From the NCBI GenBank assembly GCA_965153455.1, contig OZ234493.1:1984001-2048000 (forward strand): a DNA stretch of 64,000 nucleotides, written 5' to 3'. Both the position numbers and the translations under genes were made by a program. The notes under the pieces were generated by a model. It ran no database searches, had not been told where the DNA came from, and worked only from the letters and a program-made list of their open reading frames with translations. Shown here piece after piece: positions 48,561 through 61,300 of this stretch (its first letter is position 1; the number at the start of each line of letters is the position of its first letter). This DNA comes from Sphagnum compactum. Lineage: Eukaryota; Bryophyta; Sphagnopsida; Sphagnales.

Positions 48561-48569
48561 AATTTAAAA

Positions 48570-49075
48570 TACCTACCCACCCACCATGGCTTCCTACCTA
48601 CCTACCTATCCACAACCCACCTAAATATTATACATTTACACACATGTACAAGGTATATATATGAATATACATATTCCACATAATATATGTTTGGTTCCAC
48701 ACCAATGTCTTAACCATCAAATCATCACACCACTTTATAAAACAATACAATACCAAATGCATGTAATATGTTTCCTTAAACCTCAATGGATTTTTTTGTC
48801 ATTGTGTACATCTATGTAGATAGGTAGGTAGACATGCCTACCTACCTATGTTTTTAGATGTACATACCTACTCATGTAAAATATAGGTAGGTATGTAGGT
48901 AGATAAATAAGTAACTTTGGTAGATGGTAGGTAGGTAGATGGTAGGTAGGACATAGATAGATAGGTAGGTATAGGTAAAACATATTTTGGTAAGTAGGTA
49001 GGAAAGATGTAGGTAAATATATGTTAGGTAAGTAGGTAGGTAGGTAACTTAGTAGGCATAATAAGTAGGTTAGCT
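48570..49075. repeat. CTAC/GTAG (TAGG-type) tetranucleotide region with both polarities
   Basis: CCTACCTACCTA-type text at 48,570-48,625 and 48,834-48,850, and TAGGTAGGTAGG-type text at 48,818-48,833 and 48,883-49,070. Opposite polarities lie next to each other, so a transcript could fold back. The core at 48,831-48,850 is a near-palindrome of the two. Confidence 0.85.
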
Positions 49076-50190
49076 AACTAAATTAATTTGGCCAATTTTA
49101 TTAAACATGGTCATTCAATATGGCTAATTTGATTAAGCCATGGGCATTTTGATGGACCATTTAAAAAAAATTCTCTCCTAATTAAAGGTACAATTTAACA
49201 CTTGGTCAAAACCATCATTTTAACAAAAAAACCAAGCAAAAGAACCATGTGCCCTTCATGCCCCATGTGTTTAATCAAAACATACATCCTTTTGGTCAAT
49301 GCAGACATTTTAGTTAAGTTGAACCTTTTGAAAAACTATAATTTATTATAGTGAATCTTTTAAAATCATTGTGCAACTAAAATGAAGTTTAAGCCATTTT
49401 TATATTCATTTGCATTTCAGTTATATTGTGATGAATAAACAATTGAGAAATTCTTGTGTTTAATCATGTTGTAATATAAATAAAATTAATCTTAATCATT
49501 AACCATAAAAACAAATTGCAACATTGACCACCTATTCTTTAAACGATGAAAACCCATATATTCAAAACTAATATGTTTTGGGTAGGAACTTCATTAATAA
49601 CCTTAATCAAAGGTTCTAATTTTTCTTGCAATGAAATGATATCAAGTTGTGTTAGAATTTGACATCATCACTTCATGCACATGTTTTTTTAAATGTTAAT
49701 GCATCACACTACACATGTTGAATCTTGAATGGAATTGGATCAATATTTATTTATTATAGTTATTTTTTGGTTAAATATTTATTTTAACCTTTGGTTCTAA
49801 CATTTTTTCAAACATCAACACTCCTCCTTATTACATGTTCAATTATTAAAGAACACAAAAAAACCAAAAGTTGTGATGGATTAAGCAACTAGAGTTAAAT
49901 AACTATAATTCATCAATGTTTTTCATCTTCAATCAAACCAACCTAAAATAAGCAAAACCATAACAACATGCCTCAGCAATACCTACACAACATATCCCAA
50001 TAGTCATGGATAAAACATAATCCATATTGTCATGTAACATGTTTATATACTTGTCAAAGTCCTTAATTGTGGGATAATTCTTATATTGTTCTACCACAAT
50101 CCATCCCACTTGTTGTATTTACTTAGGTCAAATATACAATTCATAAATAAATCAGTTTTTAGACAATCAAATTCCTATAATTGCCAGTTG
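49076..50190. other. AT-rich DNA, no gene seen
   Basis: Phrases such as TGGTCATTCAATATGGC at 49,110 echo the array at 23,880-24,300. No coding match. Confidence 0.45.
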
Positions 50191-50191
50191 T

Positions 50192-50193
<2 letters not shown>

Positions 50194-50222
<29 letters not shown>
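50194..50222. repeat. (AT)n microsatellite
   Basis: About 14 AT units. Confidence 0.95.
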
Positions 50223-50225
<3 letters not shown>

Positions 50226-50984
50226 TTATATCAAATTATAATTTCATTGTTTGGATATGCATAAAACTTGCCAGTTTGGGTTTTAAATTACCAATTTCTT
50301 CACAATAGCCCACAAAATTTAACCAAAATGGAATGGAGAAAAACACTACTTTTGTTTAAACCAAAAATGAAAAACCATAATTTCCTTTTCAAATGGAATT
50401 TGTTAAATATTAAACATAGAGAATGGCACATATGCCAAATGGTAAATAAAATCCTCTTTCCTTATAGGTCTATGGAATGAAACACATTTAAAATTTATTT
50501 ACATTCAATAAATTTCTTATTAATGATTTTTTAATTTCATAAATAGTTTTAATAACAAAAAATGAACATTAATGAATTAGGCGTAATGATTTTACCCATG
50601 GTGAAATCACACCAAGTTAAAACACTAGCTAGGGAACCCATTCCAATTTAAAAACCTTGTAGTAAAATGGGTTAATGAACTTGACCCATGTTTCCTAATA
50701 ATTTTGATTGTTTTCTTTCAATTTGAATTTTGAATGTTATCAACAACTTACACATCATCCATTCACCATGTTAATAGAAAATTCACATTGTAACTTGGGG
50801 AATAGCTATTTTACATGTTTCAACCAACATGTAAGTAAAGTATTTTTTTTGTCGAAGTAATATCCTACTATCAAGGTATTTTTTAATATCAATTTATATA
50901 TTATCTACGTAATCATCTTGTTCCACTTACTAATTGAAATAATTCAATAAAGTAAATATTTAAATGATACTGTTTTAAATACCT

Positions 50985-51650
50985 TATAATACCCTAAACA
51001 ATTATAGGTTATTATACCTTAGATAATTTTAAATTATTCCACCTTATGTTATTTTCAACTATTTTTATTTGTTTCATTTTAAGCAATTGTAGTATAGGTT
51101 ATTTTTTGTTATTCCACCTTAGGTTATTTTAATTTATTCCAACTTAAGTTGTTTTCAATTATTATAGGTTATTTTAATATATTTTAGATTAATGCATCAT
51201 GAGTAATTTTTAAAAATTCCAACATAGGCTATTTTAAGTTGTCTTAAGGCTATTTACTTTAGGCTTATTTTTTGGTTATTTTATGTTATTCCGATTTTTT
51301 TTATTTTAATTTAATCCACCCTAAGTTATTATAAGTTATTTTACCTTAAGATATTATTGACTGTTATAAGTTATTTAAAATTATTAGGCCTCAAATTAAT
51401 TTGAGTTTTATAGACTATTTCACCTTATATTATTTTAGGTTATTATACCCAAAAATAAACTAAAATGGATTAAGGTGGAATAGGCTAGAATTTTTATAAA
51501 AAAGATAAAATAACCTAGAATACCCAACAATAGCCTAAATATAGTAGAATAATATAAGGTACATAATTTAAAACAATAATAATAAACCTAAAATAATTTC
51601 GATATAAACCTACAATTTTAAGGTATGGTATTTTAAGAACAAAGTAAGAT
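50985..51650. repeat. Degenerate TTATTCCACCTTA / AGGTTATTTTA array that inverts at about 51,455
   Basis: From 50,985 to about 51,445 the plus strand repeats variants of AGGTTATTTTA, TTATTCCACCTTA and TTAAGTTATT every 12-30 bases. From about 51,455 to 51,650 the same words appear as complements (TAAGGTGGAATA, AAATAACCTAGAATA, AATAAACCTAAAATAA). No coding potential. It is a decayed simple satellite or a fold-back arrangement. Confidence 0.8.
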
Positions 51651-52004
51651 AACGTTCATTAACCTAGGAATAGCTTAGAATAACTTTTATCATTAAAATA
51701 AAATAAATTTTATGACTGTTATTTCCAACAATAAATAAATTTCAATCAACACTTATGATTAAAAATCTATTAATTGAAGTCGCATCTACTGTTTAGTCAC
51801 AAATGATGATTCATCACACTGTTAGTCAATTAACATATATGATTTCATTCGTTGACCATTCATATGCAATTTGCAATTAAACCTTATTTTTGTAATTAAA
51901 ATATAGCCCATTCACATATTGTCACTTGGTGCAATCAAAATTTGTCTTTTGGCATAATTGAAAATTGCCCCATGGCATTTAAACAAATTAAAAATTAGTC
52001 TATG

Positions 52005-52560
52005 GTGGTAGGTGGGTGGATAAGTAAAAGGTATGTAGGTAAGTAGATAGGTAAATTGATAAATAGGTAGGTAATGTAGGTAAGTATGTTGGTAGACAAG
52101 GAGCAAGTAGGTAAATACATTTTTTAATTTAATTTTATGTTTACTTTTTTGAGTCAAGCCTTTTTATTGGTTCATCCCAAACGACGTTTTAAAAAAATGT
52201 CATTTTTGTGTTTTCAATGCTTCAAATGCACCTTTTTATATAGTCTACAAGATTGAAATGGAGGACAAAATATATGCAATAAGTTTTATAATCAAAACCT
52301 AGTTGTAAATTATATAATTAAATGTGCAAAAAAAAAATTTAATCCCAAATTAAAATTTAATCACCTTAAAAAAAAAACCTACTTACCTTGACCTTACCTA
52401 CCTACCTACTCTAAGCCTATTTTATTAACTATTTACTTACTTAATACAAACATAGTTACCTACATATTTATTTACATACCAATGTATGCACCCAACCTAT
52501 TAACTTACCTTCCTAACTTACTACCTATTAACCTAACTTACTACTTATTAATTAACCTTA
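52005..52560. repeat. Second TAGG/CCTA tetranucleotide pair, inverted
   Basis: GTAGGTAAGTAGATAGG-type text at 52,007-52,120 is followed by CTTACCTACCTACCTA-type text at 52,375-52,560. Like 48,570-49,075, the two polarities face each other across AT-rich sequence. Confidence 0.8.
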
Positions 52561-53130
52561 ATTTATTAATGAAAGTAACTTATGTCACACCTAAATTAGG
52601 CCCACCTAATTATTAACGTATAATTAAATACAATTATTACCTATTAAATATATAGTTAATTACTAATGGGTGCAAATGAAATACAATGAACCAATGGGAT
52701 TACTTTAGAAAAAACATTATATGTTGTTTTGCCCAAAATTAACTTTTTCTACGAATGAATTTTGGAACATTTTTTATGCAATTTGTTATAATAAATGCTT
52801 ATAGTTGTCTTAGTATGTGACATGTTTTTAAGTTTATCATTTTTTAATAAATATGAAAATTTGAGAGTGTGCTAATTCCTTGTAAATCCAATGTTTCATT
52901 TTTTTAAATGGTAACAATTTCAAATCATAACCAAAAATTTAGATTTTTATGTTTTCTTTTATAATAAGCCAAAAATTTTCTTAACACATCATGTTAATTA
53001 TACCCCATTTATATGTGGTAAAGGAATTTTGAAATTAAAAAAAATTGGATCAATTTTGAAAATTTATTTGAAGTTTTAAAGTTTTAAAATTCCACACATT
53101 TTAGGGTATGAGTCCTTTTTGAGTTTTGTT
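52561..53130. other. AT-rich DNA bordering the right arm
   Basis: No gene. Similarity with the left arm stops at about 53,131. Confidence 0.5.
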
Positions 53131-56100
53131 CATATGTTTTTATCTTCTTAATTTTTTTCCCATCAAAATGTTTTTACTATGTGAGTCCTTTTGATAGTCC
53201 TTTGCAAAATTACTTTTTTCTGATGCAATAAGTGTTCACTTTCAAAGGTTTTTAATATAAATTTAAATTAAAAATTTCATCAAATGGATTTTTAATTTGA
53301 ATTCCTTGACATTCATATGAATAAAAAACAACTTGCCATGATTTCCATGGTTTTAAATAGTAAAACATTTTATTTTTTTAGTTTAGATTATTTTTCTTTA
53401 TAGTCTGACACCTTTTTTAGCTTGTTGGATTATGACTGCACCTTTATACTCTTATTTCATCATGACTTCACTTGTTTATCAAATAATTAACCTAATTTAA
53501 CTACTTACTTACGTATTCAGGTACACATTTACCTATTCATCTACTATTTATTTAACTATTTTCTTAGCCTATTTAGCCCACCCACAATATATGCAAAATG
53601 TATATTTAACATGCTTTAAACATAACATTGTTTATAAATATACCCTAATATATTTAAAAACATTGTAATGTACATCAAAAGTATAAATACACCACATATA
53701 GATAACCATGTTGGAACAACTTTTGCAACTAATTTGATATGGAGGCCTATTTGATATAGGCATTGTGATATGAATAATCCATCACAAATTTTTTATTAAA
53801 ATGTGTTAGTTGTGTGTTTGTAATAACCGTAATAATGTTATTTTGAAAATATTTCTTTGTCGATGTTTTGTGTTGTGGAATTAAAATTGTTGGTTCTAGG
53901 TGTTGACAACAAGGTTAATTTGCAAGTGAAATTGCTATTCTTTTGGATTTTCTTAAAAAAACATAAAATCAAATGCCCACCTTGGATGACTCATATCAAA
54001 TCCAAAGGTGGCCATTGTTTTTCACATAACACAAATAGAAACATGAATTTTACCTTTTATGTAATTGTTCTTTAAGCCAAAACATATGGTCTATACAATC
54101 ATTAATATCTTCTAAATTCATTATTGTAAAAACCAATACCATAACTCCAAACCTATTCAAACCAACCTACTTCTGCAACATTACTTCTTTAAAAAAATGA
54201 ATTAGGTATATTATTCAAATCATGATTATAGTACCATGAAAATAATAAATAAAAATAAAATATTATCAATAAACAAGGTTGCAAGTGGAAAATTAAACAA
54301 CAAAGAATAATAAGTAAAGAAAAATTAAATCACTTAAAGTATAACAAGGTTGATAATGAAAAATTAAAAATAATGAACCAACACAAACACAAATAGAAAT
54401 CCCTATGTTTGCGTAAGGCTACTATAAATTTAAAAAGAATGAAAAAATAAAAATAAAAATCCTTAATTTATCTGAACATGAACATGACAATTAATGGAAA
54501 TCAAAAAACAATGAAAAAAAAAGGTTGTTAACCCCACATCCCAAAAGAACATCCCATAAAAGTCTCAAGATGGGAAATTGACCTTCTAAACATTAAATTT
54601 AATCATTTCAATAAAAGAATCTAGATCATAAATAGGAAGATTTTTCATTTTGGCTTGAATGACAATGAGATAATATCCTTGAATAGTAATAAGGACAATA
54701 GGTTCAAATGATGAGGATGGTTGAAGGATGATTAGCCATGGTGGACAATGGGGGATCATGAATGGTTATCGGGGTGATGACATGTACAACAACAATATGA
54801 CTAGGATCTTGACAAAACATGCTAGGAAGGATGACATGTGCATGTGTGGACAACAATGTTTTTTCCTCCCAATGATTTGGTTGTGGACAAACAATGAGAA
54901 AGATGAAGCAAAGGGGGACATATGGGTTGGTATTGTTTTCTTTTTAAATATATTTATTTATTCAATCAAAATGATCAGCATGGACAATAAGTGGACAACA
55001 ATGGTTGTTTGGAATGATGATGGGGGTGTTTAGATGGATGAAATCAATAATTCTTTTAGGTGATAAATGATAGGTGGATGATGGGAAGGACATTAATAAC
55101 ATCATTGGGGTTGATATTGTTTCATATATATATATTCCAGTGATAAATTAACAACTAAGATGATATGTGGATGATCGAGCATTCAGATAATGCCATTGTT
55201 GATTTTTTTCTTTAGGGACGATGTACAAATGATAGGATGGTGAATGGACAATGTAGGTTGTCAATAAGGACAATGGAAGCATCAAGGTGGACACCACCAA
55301 TAAAGAACAAAATTTCTTTTGAAGCCATGGATAATTACTTGGGATGACATGGTGGACAACAAGGAATGTTGGGCAAGAAAGCAAAGGTGCCAAGGTGGAT
55401 AATGTAGAGTTCATTTTATTTTATTTTATTTCAGTAATTTAGTTATGATGGACAATTTGATGGGTATGACAAGGTGGATGATGGGGGGTGCCAAGATAAA
55501 TGCTAGGGGTGACAAGGTTAACAACAATGTTTTTTGCAACCAAATTATGAATTCTTGTTATCTTGGCATTCACCATCATCACATCCACCAATGCATTCCC
55601 TTATTCTTGTTGTTGTTCATATTTTTTGTAGTTTTTTTATGTGAATTATTCCAATGTTAGGGTGTTGTTGTTAACATTCAAATTTTTAATTATTGTTATT
55701 TGATCTTAAGTTTAAAAAGAACATTTTTTTTGGTCCTAAAATTGATTTTATGATTTAAAAAATATTTAGTTTTGGTCATTCCTTGATAAAATAAAAACCC
55801 AATCCAATTAAAAGTTAGATCAAATTTCATTTCCCTTACACACTAAACATACATCTTTTATGTAATATTAGTTTAATTTGCTCAATTGATTCACATTATT
55901 CAAAATAATGAGTATATCATTAATTATGTATAACCGTTTACTGTTTACAATTTTACGTCCGTTTGGGACCAGAGAGTCCACTAGAGGAAAGGTAGATCAT
56001 GGAGGACAGATTATCCTCTAGTACTGGCAGCATGCCACAAATTTGGCCAGGGCGACCGTGTTTGTAGTCTGCATCAGCTCAACAAGAGTGCTAGTGTGGG

Positions 56101-56724
56101 TGAGGGGCAAGGTCGAACAAAAGCGTTCCCTAACTTTCTGTGTATTAGGACAAACAAGAAGCAAGTGCTCTTCATCCTCAACCTTCCCCAAATCGCAGCC
56201 TCGACAAAGCCTTTCTGCGTATGGCACACCCTTCCACGCACCGAACACTACCTCAAGCTGCGTGTTACCACATCGAAACCGGGCCAGAGCTTTCCATAGC
56301 TAAACGCAGCTGATGTCACACAAGTAGCTTTTGCTTTCGTACAACATACCCTTGAAGCGCAAGTATCTTGTCTGCACGTTGGTCTCGATCTCGCGGTTGG
56401 TAAAGAGATTTTCAATGTAAGCCAGCCGCATATTATCCTTCACCCTTTTTACACTCAATATTGTGTGGGGAGAACCTGGAGGGGGTGGGCCCCAGCCTCT
56501 TAATTGATTGGGCTTCTTGTCGTAGATCTAGCACCAACTGGTTGCACTAGTTGTAGCGCGGCTAGCTGAGCCATCTGAACTCCCACCCATACGTTGTGCT
56601 CATTGCACCAAAGTACTTGGCTCTTCGCCCAACCTCTCACCCCTGCTAGACGGGTCGGGTGTATGTGCGTTATCGCAGGAACCGTTCCCAGTGACTGTTG
56701 AACAGTCCTTGCCTGGAGCACACG
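53131..56724 (-). repeat. Right arm of the large inverted duplication
   Basis: Reverse complement of 18,572-21,586 plus 28,306-28,922, here contiguous. The join at about 53,749-53,757 reads ATAGGCCTCC on one side and CAATGCCTA on the other (minus-strand view), with about six extra bases between. The (AT)n run is short here (about 55,124-55,136). Confidence 0.92.
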
Positions 56725-57010
56725 GGTCGTTGCAGGCTTAGGTGTCGTTTCCAACTACGATTGAACCGGAGGCAGAAAACTTGCCACCTCCTAGGGTTGA
56801 TTCTTGAGTAGCCATCTTTTCACGGATCTAGTCCAACAGTTTTTTTCCGCAGCAAGCATAGCGAGTTGGGCTTCCCATGCCTTGCCCAAGATGCGGTCTT
56901 TAGTGACCGCGCTCACACGGTTATAATACAACAGCGCTTGTCCCCATGCAAAGTGTTCAAAGGGGAATTTGCCAAATTCTGCCAGCACGATGGACGTGCT
57001 AGTTGCTAAT
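55985..57010 (-). mobile_element. LINE 3' fragment, right copy (longer)
   Basis: On the minus strand, 56,986-56,791 encodes AEFGKFPFEHFAWGQALLYY and later CWTRSVKRWL, typical of the region after the reverse-transcriptase domain in plant LINEs. After several broken frames, 56,248-56,018 encodes MFGAWKGVPYAERLCRGCDL and a VEDEEHLLLVCPN zinc-motif block. It extends about 285 bases farther 5' than the left copy. No catalytic domain is present. Confidence 0.8.
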
Positions 57011-57879
57011 TTTAACTAATTAAAATTATTGACACAAAAAATAAAAATTTAAAAATTTAAATTGTACATATTTAATTAGAAAACTTAAACTTGTTTAAAA
57101 ATCTTGGGGAGGTCATTTCCATTTTATTCCACAATGCGTTAAAAATGGTGCACCTTGTTAAAAAATAATAAATTTCAATTTAATTAAATGTAAATAAGGT
57201 GGGTATAATTAATTATTAAAATATATTTGAAAATTACCTAAAATATATCATCATTTCATAAGATATTAGAAAATGCCTTCTATTTCATGTGGTTTAAAAA
57301 ATAAACAAAAAAGTCCTCCAAGAAAAATAACACCCATGATTTAGGTTTCAAATCAATTATTTTAAAATGTCAATTGTTTAATCCACATCTAATGGTAGTT
57401 TTAGCATAACATTTACCCTCCAATTTGGATACCCTAGAACTTGATTTGGAAAGTAAACCTAAACATGCCTAAAATCAAATACTTGCTAATAATAGTCCAA
57501 ACTTTCACCTAAATGTATATACTAAAACAAAAAAAATAATTAAAAAAAGGAAATATAATTTGTTCCTACACTTTTGAATGATCATTAGAGTGAAACTTAA
57601 GGACGTCCTTCAAATGCCAATTTTAATTATTTGACTCACAAATTCAATGTTCATCGTTTTAAAAGAATGTGATAAGATTGTTGCTTTTCACTTCAAGGTT
57701 TTTTAAAATTAATAAACACAAATTAAAGGGGTCATTTCAAACATTTGAAGTATTTTCAAAATATTGGCTCCAAAAGTTTAGTCTTCATTTAATCTTTTAA
57801 TTTGTTGGGTCTAATGATATTCAACATATGGTCTTTACACTACCAATGACAATGAATTATTATTTTTCCTCTTCTTATG
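57011..57879. other. AT-rich DNA, no gene seen
   Basis: Low-complexity AT-rich sequence without coding match. Confidence 0.5.
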
Positions 57880-58615
57880 TTCACATGTATGGTTTCTAAT
57901 AGTTCATCATTATTTGTGTCAAAAAATTTCAATTTTAATTTAATTTGATTTAACATAAGTATAATGTACAATGAAAAAAATGTCAGTTTGTTTTTTCACA
58001 TCCATGTTGGTGGGTGGTGGAAAAGAGTTATGGAGTTATTAAGATAATAATACTTATTACGAGGAATGAGATAACTAGGGTTGAAAATGAAGCAAGCCTG
58101 ACTTGTATTTGGAATTATACAAGAATGATTGTACGATAGGAATTATTTTTGGAATTGTTTAGGGATGACCATATTATAAAATCCAAAATATGACCCATTT
58201 ATTATTTTTTTGAAATTTATTATGGTTGTAATAAAAATAATTGTGCGAATAATTTCAACTTGGGCTTTGTGTTGCTACACACTACTAGTGACAAAATTCC
58301 TTTTATTACGTTCCCATATGATTATTAATAATTCATCATTATTTATGTCAATGTCAAATTTAATTTTAATTAACATAAATATCATGGATATGAAAAGACA
58401 CATGTTAATTTGCCTTTTCATATCCATGTTGGTGGGTACGGAAAGGGGTGAAATAGTTAGAAGGATCTAAAAGATAGTTATTAAGAAAGAAGTGATGTAG
58501 TTATAAACATAAAAGATAGTTAATGGGAAGGAAATGAAGTAATTAAGCTTAGAAATGAGGTAGTTATGTTTGGAAATATTTTTGGAATTGTCTAGGGACA
58601 ACCATATGAAGGATT
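57880..58615 (+). repeat. Two direct copies of repeat family B (about 300 bp each)
   Basis: 57,880-58,175 and 58,290-58,615 share TAATAGTTCATCATTATTTG(or AT), CCATGTTGGTGGGT and TTTTTGGAATTGT(T/C)TAGGGA, about 420 bases apart. The second copy has a perfect 15-bp inverted repeat (58,383-58,397 with 58,414-58,428). Related inverted copies are at 1-245 and 41,150-41,330. Confidence 0.65.
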
Positions 58616-59869
58616 ATGCAAAATCAATGAGGAGTCTACAAAAGATTATAGAAGATCACCCATATACCATTTCTTCATAATTCTCGTCATTGGAATTATA
58701 AGTACAACAAAAAAATATTAAACCATAATCATTGATTTCATCAACTCCCAACAATGGTGTAAAGAAGTATATGATAATATAAGATGAAAACAAGATATAG
58801 GAAGACATGGATAAAATTGGGCACCATACATGATTTGAAGTCTTACCAAGAGTAAGTTGTAATGCTTTGAATGATGTACATCATTGAATCTTGTATTATT
58901 TTATTTTGCTATTTTGTTTGATTTGAAATATTTTTTTCTTACCTTTTGATGCAAACTTCATCCAATCATTATCAAGGTTTGAACAAATAATCATCAAGTG
59001 TTTCCAAAATTAGTGCAAGTTTCATCCATTTTCAATTAGCATAAATTGTTTTTGAAAGAATGCAATTATCATTTTCATTTTTCATCACTTTCTTAAATTA
59101 ATAAAATCAATTTCTATCTAGACGATGCAAATATCATATTCAACATTTATGAAAGTTTGAAGCAAGTGATCATCAATTGTTTTTCAAAAATAAAAATTTC
59201 ATACATTCCCAACTAAAATCAATTGTTTTCCAAAAAATGCAAATGTCATTGATTTTCATGTTTCATCATTTTTTTGATTAAGAACATTAGGTTTTGTCCA
59301 AATCATGTATTCATAATATTTGAAGCAAATGATCAGCAATTGCTTTCCCAAAGTTGTAAATAAAACCCATGGATAGGGACCTTATTTAGAGTAAAGTATC
59401 TATGCAAAGCAATAGCGAAAGGCATGCATTAAATTTTGGTATCACCCCATTCAAGGGCGTTATCGTGTGTAATGATCTGTCAACCTTTGTTTTTTGCATT
59501 TAACGACCAACAATCTATTGATTATGCAAAGAAAAAAACTACAACCCCTTACAAAATGTAAGAGCTCACCTATGCAAAATAACCTCTAGTGCTAGGAGGG
59601 AACCTTATGAATTGAAGGCACCTTCCAAATATGTTGGGAAATTTTTGCTAAGTCATTTCATACCTTTTTCATATGCTTTCAACTAGCATCAACTACTCTC
59701 CAAAAAATGCATTCTCAATCATCATTACTTTTGTCAAATGAACATCAATTTCTATCCAAATGATGCAAATCTCATGTATGCATAATATGTAAGGCTTCAA
59801 ACAAATGATCATCTAATTGTTTTGTTAAAGTACAAATTTCACCATTCTCAACTCGCATTAGAGTTTCAA
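58616..59869. repeat. Diverged upstream part of the GATGCAAA / AGCATCAA array
   Basis: Phrases such as ATGCAAACTTCATCC, ATCATCAA(T/G)TG(T)TTT.CCAAA and ACTAGCATCAACT recur at irregular spacing (58,940; 59,040; 59,170; 59,320; 59,690; 59,800). They look like older, decayed relatives of the regular 78-bp array that follows. No gene recognised. Confidence 0.5.
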
Positions 59870-60225
59870 CTCACATCAATTGCCTCTCTAAAAGATGCAA
59901 GCCTCATCCATTCTCCAAAAGTACAAATTTCAACCATTCTCAACTAGCATCAATTTCCTCTCTAAAGATGCAAAGATGCAAACATCCATTCTCCAAAAGT
60001 ACAAGTTTCAACCATTCTCAACTAGCATCAATTTCCTCTCTAAAGATGCAAAGATGCAAACACCCTTCTCCAAAAATACAAGTTTCAACCATTCTCAACT
60101 AGCATCAATTTCCTCTCTAAAGATGCAAAGATGCAAAACATCCATCCTCCAAAAGTACAAGTTTCAACCGTTCTCAACTAGCATCAAATTTCCTCTCTCA
60201 AAGATGCAAGCATCCTCCATTCTCT
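59870..60225 (+). repeat. 78-bp tandem array, four regular copies
   Basis: The block TTTCAACCATTCTCAACTAG recurs at steps of 78, 77 and 79 bases (CAACC at 59,931, 60,009, 60,086 and 60,165). Each copy also has TTTCCTCTCTAAAGATGCAA and a second AGATGCAAA stutter. Because 78 is 26 codons, a 155-residue open frame runs across it, but the protein is only the repeat translated. Confidence 0.93.
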
Positions 60226-61300
60226 TTGCCACATATTTTTCATTTATTTTAGTAAGTTTCAAATTGAATTTTCCAGAATTTCAACAATTGAGGAATGGAA
60301 GTTGTAGGGGAGGTCCCCGTATGACTGGGTTCTCCTTAGGGAGGGTCGCACGAGGGTGGTAGCCAAGGGCGTTCCAACCCATGGAGAACAAAAAGAGTAT
60401 GGGAACTTCTAGGTAAGTTTTGAAAAGAGAAAAATCTCTTCTTTTTCTTTTCTCCATTCTTTCCTTGTTTATTTGGAATTTTCCTGTCCCTTTTCTCCTT
60501 GTGTTTTTGAATTTTCCTGATCTATCAAAAAATCTTTCCATGGGAACATGGGAACGTAGAAATATAGGGGGGATCTCCCCCACTGCATAACTCAAGAGGG
60601 ATCTTCTGCTGGGGGAGATCCCTCAAAATACAAAGAGAAATAAGAAGAGAGGTTTTGACGTACACAAAATACATCTTGTGCTGTGCATTTGTAATAGTAA
60701 CCCAATGGTTTTTCAAATTTCAACAATTTCGAGAAAGATCAATAAGTTTTTCTCCTCTGTTTTGGCTGCACTTTTGTGAATTATTTTGTGCCTAATTACA
60801 TCGATTGTAAGAAGGTACGAGTATGTCACTTGCAATTCATAATCGAGCCAAAAAAGCAAGTTCTTTCTTTGCTTTCCTTCAGGGATATCGTCGAAAGACA
60901 ATTTTTTTTTTTAGCATTCTGCCATCAAAAGTTAGCTAAAACGATGAAATGCCGGTCGCGACTCGCAAGTTGTAACAAAGGACGCAATGGTGGACCCGCA
61001 GTGCGCAGGAAAGAATGGAAGAAAGTCAAGGAGGCAGTAATGATGCAGTGAAAAAAAACAAGGCTGGAAGGATCCTAAGTGGATATTCTAAGCAGCGGAT
61101 CACGGAATAATTAATAATATGCTGATGCTTACACGCGATTCTGCTCTGTGATTCGAAAATTTCTCCAGTTGTTTTTTGTGTTTTTTTGTTTTTGCATCAA
61201 TCTTCTTCTTGTGTTGTGCATGTCTCTCATCTGCGGGCTTTTTGTTCCGGTATTGGATCACTTTTGCATAGCATCATAATAGTAGCCTTGGATTCAAGGT
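60226..61300. other. Intergenic DNA upstream of the phosphodiesterase gene
   Basis: A GC-richer block at 60,295-60,375 and a hairpin (GAGGGATCT 60,596-60,604 with AGATCCCTC 60,616-60,624) inside CTCCCCC/GGGGGAG-rich text suggest transposon ends. 60,950-61,100 is GC-richer and may be distal promoter. No gene recognised. Confidence 0.4.

Noticed and set aside
59895-60362. A 155-residue plus-strand open frame
   Set aside because: It exists because the tandem unit is about 78 bases, a multiple of three. The protein is the repeat translated four times plus a random tail.
60296-60375. tRNA-like or structured RNA in a GC-rich block
   Set aside because: I could not form a tRNA cloverleaf or find the conserved T-loop and A/B box words. 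It is more likely transposon DNA.
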